The notes under the pieces are model-generated. The model searched no databases. It was not told the origin of the DNA and saw nothing but the letters and a program-made list of their open reading frames with translations. The translations under genes were made by a program, and so were the position numbers. A stretch of 64,000 bases of DNA from Granulosicoccus sp045106855. Its GTDB lineage: Bacteria > Pseudomonadota > Gammaproteobacteria > Granulosicoccales > Granulosicoccaceae. Where the stretch lies: the NCBI GenBank assembly GCA_045106855.1, contig JBGCFI010000009.1, positions 62,001-126,000 on the forward strand, read 5' to 3'. This document shows, piece after piece, positions 27,599 through 36,017 of the stretch; the first letter of the stretch is position 1; every line of letters starts with the position of its first letter.

Positions 27599-28273
27599 AT
27601 TCATATCGATAGCCTGACGCAACTTATCGATGGAATACTGGTCTGGCTCGACTTTGCCGGGGTAGCGGTATTCGCCGTCAGTGGAGCCCTGGTTGCATCA
27701 CGTAAATGCCTGGATCCTGTGGGATTTGCATTGATAGCGACAATTACCGGCATTGGTGGAGGGACGTTGCGCGATTTGCTACTAGGCCAGAGTGTTTTCT
27801 GGATTACCCAGCCAAACTATGTCGGTCTTTGCGCAACACTCGCACTCATCGTGTATTTTATTGCGCCACACATTGAGTATAGATACCGAGTGCTGCTGTG
27901 GGCGGATGCCGCGGGACTCAGTCTCTTCTGCGTACTTGGAGCAAGACTGGCTGTTGATGCAGGGTTCGGCGGAACAATTGCCATCGTCATGGGTTTGCTG
28001 ACCGCAACTTTTGGCGGCCTGATTCGCGACGTGCTCTGCAATGAAATACCATTGATACTGCGCAACGAAATCTATGCAACCGCTGCGCTTTGCGGTGCAT
28101 TCGTCTATATATTTCTCGAATCTCTACCACTTCCAGCCAGCGGCGCTGAGCTGGGGGGTATAGCTACCTGCTTTATGGTGCGTGCTCTGGGGTTGAGCCG
28201 AGGGCTGTCACTGCCGGGTTACCGCTTGCGTGCAGGCCGTGAGTATCCTGCCGATGACAAACCCGACTTCTAG
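27599..28273 (+). CDS. TRIC-like channel family protein (UPF0126/YicG-like), no standard start codon
   Basis: The family forms small trimeric membrane channels with two repeated three-helix units, each with a glycine motif. Here the repeats are seen as TGIGGGTLRDLLLG and LTATFGGLIRDVLCN, and the family's first helix, DFAGVAVFAVSGALVASRK, is clearly encoded at about 27650-27706. Yet the frame has no ATG, GTG or TTG between its upstream stop (27596-27598) and GTG 27719, which lies after that helix. Initiation at ATT 27599 or at CTG 27614 or 27638, or a frameshift joining ATG 27570, would be needed. Coordinates give the full open frame. With the first helix the protein is about 220 residues, close to the normal 205. 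Confidence 0.75.
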   Translation: MHIDSLTQLIDGILVWLDFAGVAVFAVSGALVASRKCLDPVGFALIATITGIGGGTLRDLLLGQSVFWITQPNYVGLCATLALIVYFIAPHIEYRYRVLLWADAAGLSLFCVLGARLAVDAGFGGTIAIVMGLLTATFGGLIRDVLCNEIPLILRNEIYATAALCGAFVYIFLESLPLPASGAELGGIATCFMVRALGLSRGLSLPGYRLRAGREYPADDKPDF

Positions 28274-28383
28274 TCACATTAGACGGTGAATTGAGCCAAC
28301 TTATCTTTTCACAGATAAATCGAACTTGTTAACGATGCCAGACAACGCAAAGTTGATAGACCTTAAAAATGCAACATTGACCC

Positions 28384-28423
28384 AAAAAGTGCTTGAACAC
28401 GACAGATTAATAAATCCAAGCAC
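28384..28423 (-). terminator. Intrinsic terminator of the Sel1 lipoprotein gene
   Basis: On the minus strand GTGCTTG (28423-28417) pairs with CAAGCAC (28395-28389), followed by five U. The left arm overlaps the last codons of the gene. Confidence 0.55.
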
Positions 28424-29000
28424 CGTTTCTCCAGCGCCAATAGTACCTATACCCTGAATACCATGAGTTATAGAACACTGGTCGCCACCGCGTTCTCCAC
28501 TTGTATTCAGCGTCCTCGCTCTTTCTCGCTTCTGTAGCCTCGGCCAACAGGCTCGCCGCTTCCTCGTCGCCACGACCCGCAGCAATTGTTAGCCACTTCT
28601 CCGCCTCACGCGGATCAGAGCCCATTTCTTCAAGGCCGGTCAGGTACAGCCTGCCAACCGCTTTCTGGGCACCCAGATCGCCTCGTTCGGCAGCATCACG
28701 CATCCATTGAAGCGCTTTATAACTGTCTCGACGCACACCGTCTCCACGGAAGAGACGTAAGGCCAGATCGTGAGCCGCACGTGGGTCCTCTCTCGCCATT
28801 TCCTCCAGCGCAGGAATCCGTCCTTCCGGATCAGCATCGGGAACGGTGCTGGAGGGATCAAACCTGGCGGTGCTTTTGTCTACTTCTTCGCAGCCACTGT
28901 TATCACAAAGCCGTATGGTGTCACCACTTGGCGGGGGTGTGGAGGCACAACTTGCCAACACGAACGTGACCACAAATACAAGACTTTTGGGTAATTTCAT
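28407..29000 (-). CDS. Sel1/TPR-repeat lipoprotein
   Basis: A 197-residue product. ATG 29000 has GGAGAA upstream and gives a lipoprotein signal, MKLPKSLVFVVTFVLASC, with lipobox LASC. After an acidic linker come two or three Sel1-like repeats, AREDPRAAHDLALRLFRG, DSYKALQWMRDAAERGDLGA and DPREAEKWLTIAAGRGDEEA, which form helical protein-protein interaction surfaces. The C-terminus is short, aromatic and basic (WYSGYRYYWRWRNGAW). Partner unknown. It is divergent from the CsgG-like lipoprotein with about 100-120 bases between starts, so they may be co-regulated. Confidence 0.82.
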   Translation of the reverse strand: MKLPKSLVFVVTFVLASCASTPPPSGDTIRLCDNSGCEEVDKSTARFDPSSTVPDADPEGRIPALEEMAREDPRAAHDLALRLFRGDGVRRDSYKALQWMRDAAERGDLGAQKAVGRLYLTGLEEMGSDPREAEKWLTIAAGRGDEEAASLLAEATEARKSEDAEYKWRTRWRPVFYNSWYSGYRYYWRWRNGAWIY

Positions 29001-29121
29001 CGAGTTCTCCGCGCGCCGACACAAATTATCAAGTGATTAAAGCGACGCTATTCTGTATATTTGGCCTATCGATACACTTTGTGTCAAGACGCTAACGTCA
29101 GGAATGGAGTTTTACATAACG

Positions 29122-29958
29122 ATGATATCCCCCAAAATAAATCTGGCTAGCGCAGTACGCGTTGGATTAAGTGCACTGACCTGCATTGCACTAACTGGAT
29201 GCCTTGCCAGTACAACAACACCCGGAGCAGGTGGCACAAGTGTCAGTGGGGCTGCCGGTGGATCCACCAGCGCAGGGGCAAACCCGACCCTTGAACGCTG
29301 CGACCAGACACTGGGAACATTAGCGGTAGACGACGGTAGCGGCGCTCCCTGGTACACAGTGTTCAACGCACGTACAAAGGTATCCACGATCGAACCCTTG
29401 TTGCGTTTGGCTGTACAGCAGTCCAACTGTTTTGTGATCACCTCGATTGGCAATTCACGCACCGAATCACGCCTGTCCGCCATCACCGACAAGCAGCGTA
29501 ACTCCGGGGAATTCCGCGCTGGCTCCAATCAGCAGAAGGGGCAACGCGTTGCCGCCGACTACTTTATGGAACCCGCTATCATTGTTGACAACTCAACCGT
29601 CGGAAAAGTAGCTGGAGGACTTGCAGGAGTCCTTGGTGGATCCGCACTAGCGGGACTCGCTGGTGGCATGACAGCTAAAGAATCAGTGGTGACCTTAACA
29701 CTGTACGACATTCGTTCTTCAGTACAGATTTCTGCATCCGAAGGTAGTTCTTCATCAAAGAACTACGGTGGCGTCGTTGGACTTTTCGGCGGTCGTGGCG
29801 CTGCAGGTCTGGGCGGTTTCTCCCGTACGCCAGAGGGCAAAGCAACGGTTGCCGCATTTCTGGATGCCTACAACGGCATGGTTATTTCACTTAAAAACTA
29901 CACAGCGCAAGAAGTCGAAGGCGGTCTCGGTACCGGCGGCACGCTCAAGGTCAACTAG
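29122..29958 (+). CDS. CsgG/HfaB-like outer-membrane lipoprotein
   Basis: The product starting at ATG 29122 has a lipoprotein signal ending in the lipobox ALTGC near residue 26; an ATG six codons upstream is an alternative. After a Gly/Ser/Thr-rich linker, TLGTLAVDD, EPLLRLAVQQSNCFVI and AADYFMEPAIIV resemble the CsgG fold, whose curli member forms a secretion pore. A glycine-rich segment, VAGGLAGVLGGSALAGLAGG, resembles a glycine zipper and could be membrane-inserting. No curli genes (csgA, csgB, csgE, csgF) are nearby, so the exported substrate, if any, is unknown. Many such CsgG-like proteins in non-enteric bacteria are uncharacterised. Confidence 0.72.
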   Translation: MISPKINLASAVRVGLSALTCIALTGCLASTTTPGAGGTSVSGAAGGSTSAGANPTLERCDQTLGTLAVDDGSGAPWYTVFNARTKVSTIEPLLRLAVQQSNCFVITSIGNSRTESRLSAITDKQRNSGEFRAGSNQQKGQRVAADYFMEPAIIVDNSTVGKVAGGLAGVLGGSALAGLAGGMTAKESVVTLTLYDIRSSVQISASEGSSSSKNYGGVVGLFGGRGAAGLGGFSRTPEGKATVAAFLDAYNGMVISLKNYTAQEVEGGLGTGGTLKVN

Positions 29959-29969
29959 AACAATCCTGG

Positions 29970-30012
29970 AACGTCACTGCCAGGCGCAATGTCTGGCAGT
30001 GACGTTTTCGTT
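29970..30012 (+). terminator. Intrinsic terminator after the CsgG-like gene
   Basis: AACGTCACTGCCAG at 29970-29983 pairs perfectly with CTGGCAGTGACGTT at 29993-30006 around a nine-base loop, followed by TTCGTTT. The 14-bp stem and U-rich tail 11 bases after the stop make a strong Rho-independent terminator. Confidence 0.85.
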
Positions 30013-30225
30013 TGAAAGACCAGCATAGGTTTTACGATTGCGGATACCACTTATCCTGAGAATGTCATTGTCTTTCCCTACCCGCAACGCGACTATCGTG
30101 AAGTCAGGCGTTTATCGTTTTGATGCAGCCTGGTATAGAACCCAACTACGAACAATTGCCCCACAATTCTCATAGCATCTGGTCAAATCTGCGTATAGCA
30201 GTCTCAGAAGCACGCTTACTTTGAT

Positions 30226-31356
30226 CTATCTCTGCCCTATTGGTGTATTACCAAAGAGGCGGCCCACACCACCCGGAGCACAGCGCCAATATTGCTCAGG
30301 TGCGTTCACAGTGGCCCCTAATTCAGCAGCCGCATGCCAGACCCAACGAGGGTCATAGAGTAATGCGCGTGCCAAGGCGATCATGTCAGCCTGACCACCG
30401 GCCACAATTTTTTCTGCCTGAGCAGGCTCGGTAATCAAACCGACAGCCATTACAGGAACGTCAACTGCACTCTTAATAGCCTTCGCAAAGTGAACCTGAT
30501 ACCCGGGCTTGAGCTCGATACGCTGATTCGTGGAAACCCCACCGCTGGATACATCGATCCAATCGCATCCCAGTTGTGCCAGGGACTGACAGAACACAAT
30601 AGATTCATCAATTGTCCAACTGCTGTTAGAGTCCCAATCACATGCCGATATTCTTACACCTAACGGTTTATGTTGTGGCCAGGTAGCGCGCATCGCACTG
30701 AACAACTCAAGGGGATATCGCATGCGATTCTCCAGAGAACCACCGTATTGATCCGTTCTCCGGTTAGCCACCGGTGATAAAAACTGGTGTAACAAATAGC
30801 CATGCGCCGCGTGCAATTCGATAGCGTCTATGCCCAGTCGATCACTGCGTTCAGCAGCTGCTTTGAAACGCAAGGTCAGAGCCTCCAGATCTTCGATGCT
30901 AAGAGCTCTAGGCGCTAACTCATTTTTTCCATGTGCAACAGCACTGGGAGCTACGGCCTGCCAGCCGCCTTCCTGTATCGGGATTTGCGCACCTGTTTCC
31001 CAAGGCACGTGACTGGAGGATTTTCGCCCAGCATGGCTTAACTGAATACAGATCGGCAATTGATTATCAGGAACCAACTCACGAACGCCGGACAAGACCC
31101 TTGCCAGTGATTCTTCGTTTTCGTCACTGTACAAACCCAGGCAACCCGGCGTAATCCTGCCAATATCCTCAACAGCTGTGGCTTCCAGCACCAATAGACC
31201 CGCAGAGGCAATCGCCAACTGCCCCAGATGTACGGAGTGCCACAATTGTGCACTTCCTTGCACTGCGGAATACTGGCACATCGGTGAAACAACAACACGA
31301 TTCGGAATTGTCAGGTCTCGTAGAGACAAGGGTTGGAATAAAGCGGGCATTGACAT
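30226..31356 (-). CDS. NADH:flavin oxidoreductase, Old Yellow Enzyme family, YqjM-like
   Basis: FMN-dependent TIM-barrel ene-reductase using NAD(P)H to reduce activated C=C bonds. The 376-residue length and the motif SPMCQYSA (Cys27, Tyr29 equivalents of YqjM Cys26 and Tyr28) place it in the thermophilic-like/YqjM class. The catalytic and substrate-binding His pair is in IELHAAHGYLLHQFLSP, and RTDQYGGSLENRMRYPLE is the family signature. FMN phosphate contacts lie in GQADMIALARALLYDP. It is transcribed away from its neighbours and stands alone; physiological substrate unknown. Confidence 0.93.
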   Translation of the reverse strand: MSMPALFQPLSLRDLTIPNRVVVSPMCQYSAVQGSAQLWHSVHLGQLAIASAGLLVLEATAVEDIGRITPGCLGLYSDENEESLARVLSGVRELVPDNQLPICIQLSHAGRKSSSHVPWETGAQIPIQEGGWQAVAPSAVAHGKNELAPRALSIEDLEALTLRFKAAAERSDRLGIDAIELHAAHGYLLHQFLSPVANRRTDQYGGSLENRMRYPLELFSAMRATWPQHKPLGVRISACDWDSNSSWTIDESIVFCQSLAQLGCDWIDVSSGGVSTNQRIELKPGYQVHFAKAIKSAVDVPVMAVGLITEPAQAEKIVAGGQADMIALARALLYDPRWVWHAAAELGATVNAPEQYWRCAPGGVGRLFGNTPIGQR

Positions 31357-31682
31357 AAGCCGGTTGTGTGAAGAAATCTACCGTTGCCCCCTGATAGAGA
31401 CTAACGACCCTTTCATGTGAACAATTGCGAGCACTAGAGCAACAGTTGTTCTCTTGAGAGCAACTATGTTAAACCGTATTAGCGCAGGCTTCCACTCTCT
31501 GGTCTTGGCACACGCCTTATCAGTTATAAGACGATTGACCGAAAACTGCGCAGGGGCAAAAGGTATATTGACGAATCAGCTGTTCCAGCTCAGGTTACTT
31601 CACGGCAAGGTCAAACACATTGCAAAGATAATCATCAAGGGACGTGGGAGTATTAAATAAGTCCAAAAACGACAACGCTGTT
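31357..31682. other. Divergent intergenic region, OYE gene versus large secreted protein
   Basis: About 326 bases that should carry promoters for both flanking divergent genes. I see no clear paired -35/-10 boxes, palindromes or small genes. It is A/T-rich near 31380-31480. Confidence 0.5.
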
Positions 31683-33659
31683 ATGAGAATTCATCTGTCA
31701 CCCCTACGCTTTCCACTGTTCATTGTTGCCCAGCTTTTGCTGATGTGCCAGTCTGGTATCGCAGCGACCCAACCCGTGAGCGAGCAACTCGAGCAGACAG
31801 GTACACCCGTTTACACCAGCCTCTCTAAAGCGAATCATGTTTTTGGTTACAAATTTCGTGTAATGGAAGATGGCCAGATCAATCAGCTCGGCGGCTACTT
31901 TGCAGGTAACAAGGTGGTGGTAATAGTCAACGACAACAAAAGTATTGTTGCATCCGTGTCAGTCCCCGGAAATAGCACGGGCTTCCAATGGGCAAGCCTA
32001 CAGACGCCACTGCCGGTAGAAACAGGTACGATTTATCAAGTGCTTGTCCGTACAGGCGCTGATCAGACCAGCGCAGCGGCGTGGTCACTCTCCATGCCGT
32101 TTACTCGCGGTGGTATCGAAGTACTGTCGCTTCAACAAGGCTGGTCTTCAAACACTAATCCCCAAACCTGGACGCAAACAGCACAAACATTGCCTGGCCA
32201 GCACGCACGCGGAATCGTTGATATCGGTTTCATAGCGAACAATGAACCCTTGCAACCCACGGAGCCTCCTGATGATGTGGATCCTGGGCAACCACCCACC
32301 GAATCGGATCCATTCCCCGACACCGCTGGTGTGGTTGACTCTTTCGGACAACGCTCACCTAGTGGTCGACTCGGTATGGGATTCATGGCGATTCAATCCT
32401 ATTACCGCGACTTTCCACGCCAGAACGGCGAGTGTTCTCAAGAGGTACACGATAGATATTGGGTAATGGATTCGGCTGGAGTCACACATCCAACCTGGCA
32501 TCCGCCTGTTGATCCCGTGACGGGATGTCGATTCGCGCATGAACACGGCGATGATCCAAGAACATCACCTAACTATGTGTTTGCCCAGGGTATCCCGTTT
32601 GGAGTCACACATGGCCATAGTGATGGCTTGCTGATGCGACATGAAGATCATGTGGGTCACAAGGTCGTTGTGCAATCAAACTGGGAGCTGGTAGATGGTA
32701 ATCCACAAAATGGGTCGCAACCTGGTTCGGATGCCATTCGAAGAACAGGTACGCAATGTGATTGGCTATCCAAGATACACCAGGGTAGCTGGTCCCGGGA
32801 CGCACTGGCAAACAACGCGCACGAGTATTTCCTGAACCTACGCTGCACCGATGGTGTACAGCTTCGCTTGAAACAACTCATCACCTTTGGTCCCCCCGAG
32901 CTGGTTACCAACATATGCAATGGCCCATCGGTAAACCAGGCACAGGCATTGTTCAATCCTGGCAGAACAAGCGAAGCTTTCCCTAGTGGCGTGACCGCGA
33001 CATCAGGCACGGCCGTTGTCGATCCGCTCGATGGAAAACGCGAATTCGCCTGTATTGACAATCTGCTGTGGAAGAACCGACTCGAAGAGTTATGGAAGAG
33101 CGATGGAGTTATAAAACTTCCCTCTGGCGGTTTCATACATTTCAGTCCCTACTACGTTGTCCTTAATCCGGCACGCTATCTCGATCATCGCTGGGCTGAA
33201 CGTGGTGCAAGAGATGGATACGTGTCCTCGCTTGATCTTTGTTTTAATGACAATGCCGCGTTTCGAAGTCAGCCAATGGGATATTGCAACACAGTTCCCG
33301 CAGAACTGGGCCAGCTAGACAGTCGATCAAGACAACGAGACATCAGGAATCCAATGAACGGTACGAGGCGTGTGATACATCCTAAGAACGTCGTTGTATA
33401 TTCAGAAAATGAGTCTGGCTCTGGAGAATCAATTGTATTTTGTACCAACCGTCTGGGCCGTGATGCCCGAATACCCGATACAGGCAATTGTAGATCCAAT
33501 GAAATCGAGCAGATGGTGTCACGTTCCGACAGGCGACAGTGGGGCTGGAGTGGATCTGATGTCAACTCAATCACCGTTAATGGCCAACTGCGCGGCGCAG
33601 GATATTTGAACGAATGGGTACGTGATTTCAACGCTCCCGGTGTGCGCTTTCCCAACTAA
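31683..33659 (+). CDS. Large secreted protein with N-terminal DUF4082-like domain, function unknown
   Basis: Starting at ATG 31683 the 658-residue product has a signal peptide (about residues 1-27, ending QSGIAA). An in-frame start 13 codons earlier would lengthen its polar part. Residues about 40-175 resemble a DUF4082-like beta-sandwich (YTSLSKANHVFGYKFRV, TGTIYQVLVRTG). An acidic/Pro linker at about 195-220 is followed by a domain of over 400 residues I do not recognise. That domain is rich in His (GCRFAHEHGDDP, GVTHGHSDGLLMRHEDHVGH) and contains several Cys likely to form disulfides or metal sites. It has no membrane anchor, so it is probably released or surface-bound. It is monocistronic. 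Confidence 0.75.
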   Translation: MRIHLSPLRFPLFIVAQLLLMCQSGIAATQPVSEQLEQTGTPVYTSLSKANHVFGYKFRVMEDGQINQLGGYFAGNKVVVIVNDNKSIVASVSVPGNSTGFQWASLQTPLPVETGTIYQVLVRTGADQTSAAAWSLSMPFTRGGIEVLSLQQGWSSNTNPQTWTQTAQTLPGQHARGIVDIGFIANNEPLQPTEPPDDVDPGQPPTESDPFPDTAGVVDSFGQRSPSGRLGMGFMAIQSYYRDFPRQNGECSQEVHDRYWVMDSAGVTHPTWHPPVDPVTGCRFAHEHGDDPRTSPNYVFAQGIPFGVTHGHSDGLLMRHEDHVGHKVVVQSNWELVDGNPQNGSQPGSDAIRRTGTQCDWLSKIHQGSWSRDALANNAHEYFLNLRCTDGVQLRLKQLITFGPPELVTNICNGPSVNQAQALFNPGRTSEAFPSGVTATSGTAVVDPLDGKREFACIDNLLWKNRLEELWKSDGVIKLPSGGFIHFSPYYVVLNPARYLDHRWAERGARDGYVSSLDLCFNDNAAFRSQPMGYCNTVPAELGQLDSRSRQRDIRNPMNGTRRVIHPKNVVVYSENESGSGESIVFCTNRLGRDARIPDTGNCRSNEIEQMVSRSDRRQWGWSGSDVNSITVNGQLRGAGYLNEWVRDFNAPGVRFPN

Positions 33660-34309
33660 AAAGACAGCCTGCCCAAATATTTTTTTTCCCCGAATCACTC
33701 AAGTGTTCAGAAATGGTGAATTGCCACTGAACACTTGAGCTGAGGTTCTTGCGCCTGTTGATGAGAAGGTACTTGTATCAGCTAGGCGCTATAGGAGAAA
33801 CCAGAAAGCTCCAGGCTCCTCTTTACCCATACCGCGTGAACAACAATTCATGGCGGAAACTGGTCGTAACGCCCACCGGTAACAGAGCTAAAGCAGTCGG
33901 CGACCCAGGCTGCTAAACACGCGATTTTTGACAATTTTCCGCTCTATGCATTGAAGGTATCGTTTCGATCAACATCGCCAAACACCAACGGTTATCCTAA
34001 CAATTTACGCTATGCTGTAGGCCCTGAATAAATCTATATAGCGCTGTTTGCAAATGACTATTGGCCAACATGTCAGTTTCCACCGCTCATTGATGACTTC
34101 ACGATGTCAATCAATTGCGGTTAGTTACTCACGTAGATACAACACTCTGGCAAGGGATGATTCGCCTACCCGGCTGGTCCGTTTTTCAGACAACGGGAAC
34201 GCCACAGAAAAATCCGGCTCTAACCTACTCAATGCAAAAAAATAGAAATGACTGTCTCACCTCTCATAGTGAATTCTAGAAACCCACAATCGCCTTACGG
34301 ACCACGATT
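33660..34309. other. 650-bp gap holding a long hairpin, otherwise nothing recognisable
   Basis: Apart from the inverted repeat at 33698-33739 and a T-run at 33680-33688, this stretch has only short unsupported frames. No RNA gene is visible. The right end must supply the promoter for the gene at 34310. Confidence 0.5.
33698..33739 (+). terminator. Perfect 13-bp hairpin after the secreted-protein gene
   Basis: CTCAAGTGTTCAG at 33698-33710 pairs with CTGAACACTTGAG at 33727-33739; the 16-base loop can add an inner TGG/CCA stem. There is no U-run on the plus strand. Eight T precede the left arm. Position 39 bases after the stop suggests a transcript end. Confidence 0.6.
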
Positions 34310-35893
34310 ATGTTAATGCGCCATTACTTTCAGATTTTTGCGATCTCAGCACCGGTCGTTATTCTGGGACTTGCCCTGCTTTTCCCACCCATTCTCTGGC
34401 TGCTGGTGCTGGTATTACCTGTTATTGGATTGGGCGTCATCGACATGGTACAGACGCGGCAAACGGTCCGCCGTTTGTACCCGTTCTTTGGTCGCTTTCG
34501 TTACATGCTTGAGTCAGTACGGCCAGAGATTCAGCAGTACTTTGTCGAATCGGACACTAGCGGAACACCCGTCCCCAGAGAGTTTCGGTCACTAGTATAT
34601 CAGCGCGCCAAAGGAGATAGAGACACTCGGCCCTTCGGCACCATATTCGATGTAAACAGGCAAGGCTATGAATGGATAAACCATGCCATGGTGCCCAAGA
34701 ACACGCATGACTCAAACCCTAGAATAAAATTCGGTGGAGACAGATGCGCCAAACCTTATATGGCATCGCCGCTGAATATATCAGCGATGAGTTTCGGGTC
34801 ACTCAGTGCCAATGCCATTCGAGCATTAAACAAAGGTGCGAAGATTGGCGGATTTTCACACAATACCGGCGAAGGCAGCTTAAGCCCATATCACCTTGAG
34901 GCTGGAGGCGATATCGTCTGGCAGATCGGTACCGGATATTTTGGATGTCGAACCGAGGAAGGCAACTTCAACCCGGAACTATTTAAAAAATCAGCGGCGT
35001 TAGAGTCGGTCAAAATGATAGAAATAAAACTATCACAAGGCGCTAAGCCAGGTCATGGCGGCATTCTTCCCGCAGCCAAGCTGACCGAAGAAATAGCTCG
35101 AATACGCCACGTGCCCATGGGCAAGGATGTTTTATCTCCACCAGCGCATTCAGCATTTTCAACACCGATGGAGTTACTCTCATTTGTAGAACAGCTTCGT
35201 GAATTATCAGGTGGTAAACCGGTTGGTTTTAAATTGTGTATTGGTCGACGCGATGAATTCCTGGCAATCTGCAAAGCGATGCTCCAGTCGGGAAAGATAC
35301 CTGATTTCATCACTGTGGACGGTGGTGAAGGTGGCACAGGCGCCGCTCCTACTGAGATGACCAATTCTGTGGGTACACCATTGAAGGATGCTCTGGTTTT
35401 TGTGAATCAGACGCTCATCGGCGTTGGTTTACGCGACCAGCTACGCATTATTGCTTCCGGCAAGATTTTCTCTGCATTTCATTTACTACGCATTATTGCG
35501 TTAGGAGCTGACGCGGCAAATTCAGCACGAGGCATGATGATGGCTCTTGGTTGTATACAGGCGCGTAGTTGCAATACTGATCATTGCCCAACCGGCATTG
35601 CTACTCAGAATGCTGCTCGTACAAAAGGGCTGGTTGTGAGTGACAAAGCGACGCGAGTTGCCAATTTTCACCGTGCAACCATCGAAAACCTGGGAGAGCT
35701 TTTAGCAGCCGCGGGGCTGAGTGGGCTTGATGAGCTAAGGCCTAAACATATTAATCATCGTGTGCAAGGCACCAACATAAAGACATATGCACAAATGTAT
35801 CCGGCGATTGAGCCTGGTTGCCTGCTGGATGAAAACACAATTCCAGAAGAATGGCGAGACGATTGGAATGATGCACAGGCAGATCGATGGTAG
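34310..35893 (+). CDS. Membrane-anchored FMN-binding glutamate synthase-like protein
   Basis: A 527-residue protein with one or two N-terminal membrane helices (about residues 8-45) followed by a glutamate-synthase alpha-barrel (GltB_alpha-2 type). SFGSLSANAIRALNKGAK, HNTGEGSLSPYHLEAGGD, KLSQGAKPGHGGILPAAK and TVDGGEGGTGAAP are the FMN/2-oxoglutarate region of GltB. Three cysteines, Cys415, Cys421 and Cys426 (C-x5-C-x4-C), sit where GltB ligates its [3Fe-4S] cluster. The glutaminase domain and C-terminal beta-helix are absent, so it cannot take ammonia from glutamine in the usual way. Role unknown; such stand-alone proteins are widespread. It lies upstream of the acetolactate-synthase-like gene. 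Confidence 0.87.
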   Translation: MLMRHYFQIFAISAPVVILGLALLFPPILWLLVLVLPVIGLGVIDMVQTRQTVRRLYPFFGRFRYMLESVRPEIQQYFVESDTSGTPVPREFRSLVYQRAKGDRDTRPFGTIFDVNRQGYEWINHAMVPKNTHDSNPRIKFGGDRCAKPYMASPLNISAMSFGSLSANAIRALNKGAKIGGFSHNTGEGSLSPYHLEAGGDIVWQIGTGYFGCRTEEGNFNPELFKKSAALESVKMIEIKLSQGAKPGHGGILPAAKLTEEIARIRHVPMGKDVLSPPAHSAFSTPMELLSFVEQLRELSGGKPVGFKLCIGRRDEFLAICKAMLQSGKIPDFITVDGGEGGTGAAPTEMTNSVGTPLKDALVFVNQTLIGVGLRDQLRIIASGKIFSAFHLLRIIALGADAANSARGMMMALGCIQARSCNTDHCPTGIATQNAARTKGLVVSDKATRVANFHRATIENLGELLAAAGLSGLDELRPKHINHRVQGTNIKTYAQMYPAIEPGCLLDENTIPEEWRDDWNDAQADRW

Positions 35894-36017
35894 TGCAACC
35901 TTATTGCGATAAAACCTGAAACCTAACCAACAACAACCCGGCCTGCTCGTGAGACCCCGACGCTCTAAAAAGATGTCAGCCACTCATTACACTCTGGGAC
36001 AAAGGACAAAATAAACG

